A stretch of DNA of 8,807 nt from NCBI GenBank assembly GCA_023231425.1, contig JALNVI010000091.1, positions 1 to 8,807 on the forward strand. The letters run 5' to 3'. The notes under the pieces were generated by a model, which made no database searches, had not been told where the DNA came from, and saw only the letters and a list, made by a program, of their open reading frames with translations. This DNA is from Desulforhopalus sp. (GTDB lineage Bacteria > Desulfobacterota > Desulfobulbia > Desulfobulbales > Desulfocapsaceae). The translations under genes were made by a program, and so were the position numbers. How positions within the stretch are numbered: position 1 is the first letter of the stretch; every line of letters begins with the position of its first letter. Positions 1 through 4,639 of this stretch are shown one piece after another.

Positions 1-265
1 AACAGCCACAGCAACCGTTCCCGAATACCAAACAACAACCCGCTAATCCCAAAACCCGATAATCCCCAAAATGATACATTCGCACGGTCCCACCACGGGA
101 TACAACGGTGGAATGTCACACCGTCGATGAAAATCGGCACGACGCGCGTCACCCGTAATGTTGTTGTGTAGACAAGGCATGCCTTGTCTCTACGGTGGTG
201 GCAGCCACCGTAGCGATAACAGTAATTATAATGGTGACAGTAATCATAACGGTGACAGCAATCAT
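1..265. repeat. 265-bp tandem repeat, unit 1
   Basis: Positions 6-210 match 271-475 at a constant offset of 265 with only three mismatches (53, 73 and 165 in this copy), so this is a recent tandem duplication. The unit holds a palindrome GACGCGCGTC (141-150), a 26-nt near-perfect inverted repeat centred on GCATGC (168-193, left arm lacking one GA), and a hairpin CTACGGTGG/CCACCGTAG (190-198 with 205-213). A 17/18 internal tandem duplication lies at 233-250 and 251-268. Open reading frames across the unit are low-complexity and lack gene signals. The left end of the unit may extend beyond the window. Confidence 0.9.
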
Positions 266-505
266 AACAACCACAGCAACCGTTCCCGAATACCAAACAA
301 CAACCCGATAATCCCAAAACCCGATAATCCCCAAAATAATACATTCGCACGGTCCCACCACGGGATACAACGGTGGAATGTCACACCGTCGATGAAAATC
401 GGCACGACGCGCGTCACCCGTAATGTTGGTGTGTAGACAAGGCATGCCTTGTCTCTACGGTGGTGGCAGCCACCGCAGCGGTAACGCCAATCATAACGGT
501 AACAG
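266..505. repeat. 265-bp tandem repeat, unit 2
   Basis: This is the second copy of the 265-bp unit. Its GCATGC palindrome is at 433-458 and its GACGCGCGTC at 406-415. The GGTGG/CCACC hairpin at 455-478 has one mismatch relative to unit 1. Similarity to unit 1 falls off after about 475 but can be followed to about 505, after which a diverged third copy starts. Confidence 0.88.
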
Positions 506-660
506 CCACCGTAATCGATAATCCGCAAAAAAATACACCAGCGAAATTTCATACCCTTGATAAAAATCGCCACAACGCGCGTTGCCCACAATGTTGTGTA
601 GACAAGACATGCCTTGTCTCTACGGTGGTAACACCAGCCGCAGGGTAACAGCAACCGCAG
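506..660. repeat. Diverged, shortened third copy of the palindromic repeat
   Basis: From about 518 the sequence resembles the earlier units (for example 563-600 against 391-435) but lacks an internal block, including the CCACC...GGTGG segment. It keeps the 26-nt GCATGC-type palindrome at 598-623, with one change in the left arm. The CG-rich palindrome here is CAACGCGCGTTG (573-584), so the outer base pair differs from the other units while symmetry is kept. No gene is visible. Confidence 0.75.
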
Positions 661-886
661 CGATCTTCCTATTTCTTCGCGTTCTTCGCGGTAAAAATTG
701 CCTTACCGTCTTTCGCTCTTCCCTTTCTCCCTTTTTGCCGTTGCCCTTATTCGCATAATTAGAGCTTTTATTCGTTGGCAAAAAAATCTTTTCGCTGTTC
801 CGTCTTTCTTCGTGTTCCTTCGCGTCCTTCGCGGTAAAAAATTGCCTTTCCGCTGTTTGCTTTTCGCTGTTCCGTCTTTTGCTTTT
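661..886. repeat. Dispersed TTCGCG-rich repeat, two arms in tandem
   Basis: Two copies of a TTCTTCGCGTTCTTCGCGG-type module lie at about 672-702 and 805-846, each running into GGTAAAAA and ATTGCC. Between them, 753-800 is nearly identical to 7651-7697. The longer stretch 672-850 aligns with 7597-7750 with small gaps. Related modules occur at 4233-4296 and 7447-7510 (reverse orientation) and at 4459-4482 and 4525-4572. The reading frames crossing this stretch encode lysine/arginine-rich peptides made of the repeat itself and are not credible genes. Confidence 0.85.
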
Positions 887-949
887 TCCCGTCTCCCGTC
901 TCCTGTCTCCCGTCTCCTGTCTCCCGTCTCCTGTCTCCCCTCTCCTATC
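887..949. repeat. 7-bp tandem array (TCYYGTC, nine units)
   Basis: Nine consecutive 7-bp units run from 887 to 949. Most alternate between TCCCGTC and TCCTGTC, giving a 14-bp higher-order period; the last two units are diverged. On the minus strand, the coding strand of mobB, the array is purine-rich (GGAGACR). Its last unit contains the mobB stop codon. Similar arrays lie at 4587-4621, 7388-7415 and 8471-8505. Confidence 0.9.
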
Positions 950-1430
950 TCCCTTTTTGCTCTTCAATAAAATCAGCAATCCCCACCACATCCTCCAAAG
1001 AAAAAGCCCGCTCCCCACACAGGGAGACCGCTCCAACAACCGCCGCCACCCCCGTCACCTTTCCGGCAAGCCGCGCTCCTCCCCGGCAGACCTCTATCTT
1101 CACAACGTCACGCTCCTCCTTGAACCCTTCCCCCACCACCAGTTCCATGTCATTGAAATAGCGTGAGGCCAATTGCCGCAACGTCAGTTTGGCCATCGGC
1201 TGCTGAAGAAAAATCTCCTCCGGCGTGGCGAGCAGCACCGGCGCACCCGTTGCACGGAAAATACCGCTGTCGGTATCCGCAGAGTCGAAGGTAATCCCCA
1301 GCTCTTTGGTCGATTTGACCACCGCAACGCGACGCCCCCGGCGCAACATTTCCGCAACCACCCGGCTGGCGAGGGTCGTCTTGCCGCTGTCGTGCCAGCC
1401 GATAAAGGTGACAATCGCCGGAGAGGACAC
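945..1430 (-). CDS. mobB: MobB, GTP-binding molybdenum cofactor maturation protein
   Basis: This is a 161-residue cytoplasmic P-loop protein of the MobB family, which binds GTP and assists attachment of GMP to molybdopterin with MobA. The Walker A motif GWHDSGKTT is at residues 11-19, followed by a DTDSGIFRATGA segment (52-63) typical of MobB and GEGFK (100-104). I chose the GTG start at 1430: GGAGG at 1440-1444 lies nine bases upstream and the protein then begins just before the first beta strand, as usual in the family. A TTG at 1457 would add nine residues and overlap ddl by 23 bases. The start is four bases after the ddl stop, so translation is probably coupled. The last residues (QKGR) and the TAG stop fall at or inside the 7-bp repeat array, suggesting the native 3' end was altered by the repeat. 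Confidence 0.9.
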   Translation of the reverse strand: MSSPAIVTFIGWHDSGKTTLASRVVAEMLRRGRRVAVVKSTKELGITFDSADTDSGIFRATGAPVLLATPEEIFLQQPMAKLTLRQLASRYFNDMELVVGEGFKEERDVVKIEVCRGGARLAGKVTGVAAVVGAVSLCGERAFSLEDVVGIADFIEEQKGR

Positions 1431-1434
1431 GGGC

Positions 1435-2370
1435 CTACGCCTCCAGTCCCAGGGCAATCAGCCGTTCAAGGAGCTGCGCAAAGGACATCCCCGCTACCCG
1501 CGCCGCCCGCGGCAGCAGGCTGGTTTCCGTCATGCCGGGAATCGTGTTGGTCTCAAGCAGATAGACGGAACCGTCTTCGGTGGCAATAAAGTCAGTGCGG
1601 GAACAGCCCCGCAGCAAAAGCACGCGGTGTGCCTCTACGGCATATCGCTGGACAGTATCGCGCAGGGTGTCGTCAATGGGTGCCGGACAGATTTCTTCAC
1701 TGGCTCCGGGTTGATACTTCGCCTCGTAGTCAAAATACTCGTAGCCCTCACCCGGCAGGATGGCAATAACCGGCAGGGCCTCCACCTCACGGTTGCCGAT
1801 AACCCCCACAGTCAGCTCTGTCCCTTTTATATATTGCTCGACGATCACGGCAGTGTCATGTTTCAGCCCCAGGACAATGCCGGCAGCCAGCGTTTCAGCA
1901 TTCCGAGCAATGGTCATACCAAGGCTGGACCCCTCCCGTACCGGCTTGACCACCACGGGAAAACCGAAACGGGCAACCAGCGCCTCAATCTCCGGCGTCT
2001 CCCCACGTTTCACCACCGTCCAGTCAGCCACGGGGAGACCGGCACTGCGATACAGCTCTTTGGAGAGATGTTTGTTGATCGCCACCGCACTGCCGAGAAC
2101 CCCGGAGCCCTGATAGGGAATCTTCAACAGATCAAGAAAACCCTGTATCGTGCCATCTTCCCCGCCAATCCCATGCAGGAGAATAAAGGCAAAATCGATC
2201 TTCGCGGCGTCGGCGATAATTTTTCCCAGATCGACAGGCGGATCATAGCGGCGCACATTAAATTTATTCCTGTCCAGCGCCTTCTCGGCAGCAGCTGCCC
2301 CGCTCAAAGAAACGGCCCGCTCGCTTGACGTTCCGCCAGCAATCAGCGCAATGTTCATTTTTTTCTTCAT
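1435..2370 (-). CDS. ddl: D-alanine--D-alanine ligase
   Basis: This 311-residue ATP-grasp enzyme joins two D-alanines for peptidoglycan precursors in the cytoplasm; its length is close to E. coli DdlB (306). Visible signatures are the N-terminal GGTSSERAVSL (12-22), HGIGGEDGTIQG (66-77), the ATP-grasp segment VVVKPVREGSSLGM (139-152) with its serine loop, DYEAKY (214-219) and the C-terminal metal/ATP-binding stretch LLETNTIPGMTETSLLP (271-287). The tyrosines in DYEAKY fit D-Ala rather than D-lactate specificity, by family knowledge. The ATG at 2370 is chosen because GGAGG (2376-2380) lies five bases upstream and the conserved fold starts a few residues in. The frame is open upstream to 2469, but that adds 33 residues without family resemblance. 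mobB follows after four bases. Confidence 0.95.
   Translation of the reverse strand: MKKKMNIALIAGGTSSERAVSLSGAAAAEKALDRNKFNVRRYDPPVDLGKIIADAAKIDFAFILLHGIGGEDGTIQGFLDLLKIPYQGSGVLGSAVAINKHLSKELYRSAGLPVADWTVVKRGETPEIEALVARFGFPVVVKPVREGSSLGMTIARNAETLAAGIVLGLKHDTAVIVEQYIKGTELTVGVIGNREVEALPVIAILPGEGYEYFDYEAKYQPGASEEICPAPIDDTLRDTVQRYAVEAHRVLLLRGCSRTDFIATEDGSVYLLETNTIPGMTETSLLPRAARVAGMSFAQLLERLIALGLEA
1440..1444 (-). promoter_or_regulatory. Ribosome binding site that sets the mobB start
   Basis: GGAGG read on the minus strand, inside the last codons of ddl, lies nine bases before the GTG at 1430. It favours GTG over the upstream TTG at 1457. Confidence 0.7.
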
Positions 2371-2375
2371 TTTAT

Positions 2376-2380
2376 CCTCC
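2376..2380 (-). promoter_or_regulatory. Ribosome binding site that sets the ddl start
   Basis: GGAGG read on the minus strand, five bases before the ATG at 2370. It supports the 311-residue product over the longer open frame. Confidence 0.8.
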
Positions 2381-2420
2381 ACAAGTCCTTTCAAGGTCTT
2401 CTCAAGGGCACATTGAGGCC

Positions 2421-2540
2421 TTGTATTCCGTTCATATTCGAGGCACAGGAGGAAATTTACCGCAGACATCTGAGTGACGTCCCGATGATAATTTTTTGGC
2501 TGTAACGAAGAAAATGGGCGGAAATCTGGTTATTCGATGT
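2421..2540. repeat. Short direct repeat, copy A, in the ddl-rpsU gap
   Basis: TTGTATTCCGTTCAT (2421-2435) and GTAACGAAGAAAATGGGCG (2502-2520), followed by a TTATTCGATGT-like end (2530-2540), recur as copy B at 2811-2864 with few changes. In copy B the first two parts are only 10 bases apart; here they are 67 apart, so this copy seems interrupted. No protein gene is credible in 2371-2687. Confidence 0.6.
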
Positions 2541-2687
2541 GCCCTCAATACTGTTTTTTCGAGTACTCTGGAAGTCTCCTGAAGATGGTAATTTCAAGGG
2601 ACTCCTGCAATTTCCACAACCAGTCTACTATACCACAGACAGAGGCAAAATGAAGGCATCCGCAGCATCTCAGGGAGAAAAAAGCTA

Positions 2688-2717
2688 TTGACAAAGGAAC
2701 CTTTTCCCCAGTATATA
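2688..2717 (+). promoter_or_regulatory. Sigma-70-type promoter, probably for rpsU
   Basis: A perfect -35 TTGACA (2688-2693) is followed after 18 bases by TATATA (2712-2717). It points towards rpsU and would give a leader of roughly 185 bases. Confidence 0.6.
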
Positions 2718-2739
2718 TCCCGAATTCTTCTCTTGACGC

Positions 2740-2756
2740 CGGGAAGCGTATTCCCG
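2740..2756 (+). other. Hairpin in the rpsU leader
   Basis: CGGGAA and TTCCCG form a perfect 6-bp stem with a 5-base loop (GCGTA), about 20 bases after the predicted transcription start. No T-run follows, so it is not an intrinsic terminator. Its function is unknown; it might stabilise the message. Confidence 0.4.
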
Positions 2757-2810
2757 CAGGAGAATAAACAGGATAAACCTGCAGAGAAACAAAGGGTACC
2801 TTGAAAAAGC

Positions 2811-2864
2811 TTGTATTTCGTTCATTTTTTGACGGTAACGAAGAAGATGGGCGATTATTCAATG
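2811..2864. repeat. Short direct repeat, copy B, in the rpsU leader
   Basis: TTGTATTTCGTTCAT (2811-2825), GTAACGAAGAAGATGGGCG (2835-2853, 18 of 19 identical to copy A) and ATTATTCAATGT (2853-2864) repeat the blocks seen at 2421-2540 in the same orientation. Confidence 0.6.
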
Positions 2865-2910
2865 TTTCCACAATCAAAATATCATTCTGAACACAAACGG
2901 AGTCAACAAC

Positions 2911-3105
2911 ATGATTGAAGTTGAAGTACGAGGAGATCTCGAATACGCAATTCGCCAGTTAAAGAAAAAGCTGCAGATTGACGGTATTAAAAGAGAACTT
3001 AAACGTCGTGAATACTACGAGAAGCCCAGCGTAAAAAAACGCCGCAAAGCCGCAGAAGCTCGCCGCAAACTCCGTAAGTTTAACAGAATGAGAAAATCAA
3101 TGTAA
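2911..3105 (+). CDS. rpsU: 30S ribosomal protein S21
   Basis: This 64-residue, very basic protein matches bacterial S21, a small-subunit protein near the anti-Shine-Dalgarno end of 16S rRNA that aids initiation. Recognisable parts are the N-terminal EVEVRGDLEYAIRQLKKKL helix, the GIKRELKRREYYEKPSVKK centre and the lysine/arginine-rich tail. It is slightly shorter than E. coli S21 (71). GGAG at 2899-2902 lies eight bases before the ATG. It has its own upstream promoter, diverges from ddl, and is followed by a 126-base gap before xerD. Confidence 0.97.
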   Translation: MIEVEVRGDLEYAIRQLKKKLQIDGIKRELKRREYYEKPSVKKRRKAAEARRKLRKFNRMRKSM

Positions 3106-3185
3106 GAAGGCCTGATCAGAGGTCTTTCCTGTTCCTTTCGTGGGACGCTGGAGCCTCATCAGAAGTCCTGCTTTTTGATTTTATA

Positions 3186-3216
3186 AAGAGGGTAGTTTTC
3201 TCTGTTCTGCCCTCTT
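3186..3216 (+). terminator. Possible weak terminator between rpsU and xerD
   Basis: AAGAGGG (3186-3192) pairs with CCCTCTT (3210-3216) across a 17-base loop, followed by a pyrimidine-rich but not T-only tract. The loop is long and the T-run poor, so read-through into xerD is plausible. Confidence 0.3.
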
Positions 3217-3231
3217 ACTCCTTTCTTTCCA

Positions 3232-4161
3232 ATGCCCCTTTCTCTCCCCCGACCCTCTCTGCCACCTGTATTCAGGGAGTTGCTTGGGCTTTTTTCCACC
3301 TGCCTGATTACCGAGCGTCGTTTCGCCCTTAATTCCGTTGAGGCCTACGCCTCAGATGTCACCCTCTTCCTCTCCTATCTCCACTCCCGGGGAGAAGAGT
3401 CCCTTGACCGGTTGACTCTTGCCGAAATCTACGATTTCCTTGAGCATTGCTGTGAGAAGAAAAAGCCCGCGAAAAGCACCGCATCCCGCCGTATCTCCGC
3501 GTTGAAATCCTTTTTCGACTACCTCTTCCGCGAAAACCGCATCAGCAGTAACCCCTTTCTGGCCATTGATCTGCCCAAAGAATCCCACACTCTGCCCAGA
3601 GTCCTCTCCGAAAAAGAGGTGCAGCGCCTGCTCACCCCGCCGCAGAAAGCCACGCCAATTGCCGTCCGCGATCACACCATGCTCACCCTGCTCTATGCCA
3701 CCGGCCTGCGGGTAAGCGAACTGGTGACACTGCCGCTCGCGGTGATCAACCTTGATGCCAGTTTTCTCCGCGTCCTCGGCAAGGGGAGCAAAGAGCGGCT
3801 CATCCCCTTTGGCGACAGCACCCGAGATCTGGTGAAGGGGTATATTGCCGGCAGCCGCAGCCTGCTGCTCAAAGGGAAAAACAGCCCGTATCTCTTTATC
3901 AGCAACCGTGGAAGCTGCATGACCCGCCTGCGTTTCTGGCAGATCACCCGCAAAAGCGCGCTGACGGCAGGCATCACCAAAGACATTTCACCGCACATGA
4001 TCCGCCACAGTTTCGCCACCCACCTGCTTAATCACGGAGCCGACCTGCGCGCCGTACAGATGATGCTCGGCCACACCGACATCACCACCACCCAGATCTA
4101 CACCCATGTGGACAATAAACGGCTCAAGGAAATTCACCACAACTTCCATCCCCGAGGCTGA
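3232..4161 (+). CDS. xerD: Tyrosine recombinase XerD
   Basis: This 309-residue site-specific recombinase acts with a XerC partner on dif sites to resolve chromosome dimers. The N-terminal SAM-like DNA-binding domain spans about 15-110 and the catalytic domain about 125-300. Catalytic residues seen are R160 (GLRVSEL), K184 (GKGSKER), H255 and R258 (HMIRHSFATHLLNHGADLR), H281 (LGHT) and nucleophile Y290 (TTQIYTHV). The LLNHGADLR stretch is more like XerD than XerC. Length is close to the usual ~298, with about ten extra N-terminal residues. The ATG at 3232 has no clear Shine-Dalgarno sequence, so a later start is possible, though no better one is obvious. It is not linked here to integrase cargo, so a housekeeping role is likely. 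XerC cannot be fully excluded. Confidence 0.92.
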   Translation: MPLSLPRPSLPPVFRELLGLFSTCLITERRFALNSVEAYASDVTLFLSYLHSRGEESLDRLTLAEIYDFLEHCCEKKKPAKSTASRRISALKSFFDYLFRENRISSNPFLAIDLPKESHTLPRVLSEKEVQRLLTPPQKATPIAVRDHTMLTLLYATGLRVSELVTLPLAVINLDASFLRVLGKGSKERLIPFGDSTRDLVKGYIAGSRSLLLKGKNSPYLFISNRGSCMTRLRFWQITRKSALTAGITKDISPHMIRHSFATHLLNHGADLRAVQMMLGHTDITTTQIYTHVDNKRLKEIHHNFHPRG

Positions 4162-4199
4162 ACCCCTCGCCACACTTCGAAAAAGCTGGTATTGTAACA

Positions 4200-4621
4200 G
4201 GGAGGCAGGAAAGGGAAAAGCAAAAGGGAAAAGCAATTTTTACCGCGAAGAACGCGAAGAAAGGCGAAAAGCATTTAATAACAAAGATTTTTTGAATTAT
4301 ACTAATTACATTTTTAAATGACCAGAGAACGCGACTGCGTGGACATCTTTTTGGCGATTACGAATGAGTAATAATTCGTGTCCATTCGTGTCCATTCGTG
4401 GTTCCTTTTGCAGTTTGTAACCACGAACAGGCACGAATAAACACGAATACAAATTGCCATTCTTCGTGTCCTTCGCGGTGAAATTCTTTGTCTTTATATA
4501 TAAAAAATCTTTTCGCTGTTCCGTTTTTCTTCGCGTTCCTTCGCGTTCTTCGCGGTGAAAAAATTGTCTTACCGCTTTTCGCTTTTTCCTGCCTCCCGTC
4601 TCCCGTCTCCTTTCTCCTTTT
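4200..4621. repeat. Inverted-repeat-flanked repeat island between xerD and cca
   Basis: The arms are imperfect inverted repeats of about 95 bases: 4200-4296 and 4502-4597. The outermost 13 bases GGGAGGCAGGAAA (4200-4212) are perfectly complementary to 4585-4597. Then come ACCGCGAAGAACGCGAAG modules (4242-4259 reversed against 4525-4554) and AAAGATTTTTT (4283-4293) against AAAAAATCTTT (4502-4512). The centre holds a strong ATTCGTG hairpin (4374-4448) and another TTCGCGG module (4459-4482). A 7-bp array of five units (4587-4621) closes the right end, eight bases before the cca ribosome site. No clear target duplication or protein gene is seen. Confidence 0.8.
4374..4448. repeat. ATTCGTG long hairpin at the centre of the island
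   Basis: A 30-base arm of ATTCGTGTCC-type 10-mers (4374-4403) faces a complementary 30-base arm (4419-4448) across a 15-base loop; 25 of 30 positions pair by Watson-Crick. The block GAATGAGTAATAATTCGTGT at 4362-4381 recurs at 7531-7550 but there without the second arm. Confidence 0.85.
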
Positions 4622-4639
4622 TTTAACCGGGACTGCACA

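Noticed and set aside
149..445. Overlapping open frames on both strands (98 and 92 residues) in the left repeats
   Set aside because: They are translations of the 265-bp repeat, low-complexity (N/S/H/G-rich or V/I/T-rich), with no ribosome site or family signature.
1..660. CRISPR array
   Set aside because: The recurring palindromes are spaced 265 and 165 bases apart, the intervening DNA is itself repeated, and no cas gene is present.
620..1039. 139-residue minus-strand frame rich in E, R, K, G
   Set aside because: It is made of the 7-bp array and the TTCGCG repeat read as protein, and overlaps the end of mobB.
1225..2328. 367-residue plus-strand frame
   Set aside because: It is antisense to ddl and mobB, which have clear conserved motifs; the long frame is a by-product of codon bias.
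2371..2469. N-terminal extension of ddl by 33 residues
   Set aside because: The extra residues do not resemble Ddl, and GGAGG sits five bases before the ATG at 2370.
2545..2877. 110-residue minus-strand frame in the ddl-rpsU gap
   Set aside because: It starts with TTG without a ribosome site, runs antisense through the rpsU promoter and leader, and shows no recognisable family.
3108..3130. Terminator right after rpsU (AGGCCT...AGGTC)
   Set aside because: The stem is only five pairs including a G-T pair, and the T-run is broken by C and G.
4200..4621. Insertion sequence with transposase
   Set aside because: The arms look like terminal inverted repeats, but there is no transposase frame and no evident target duplication.
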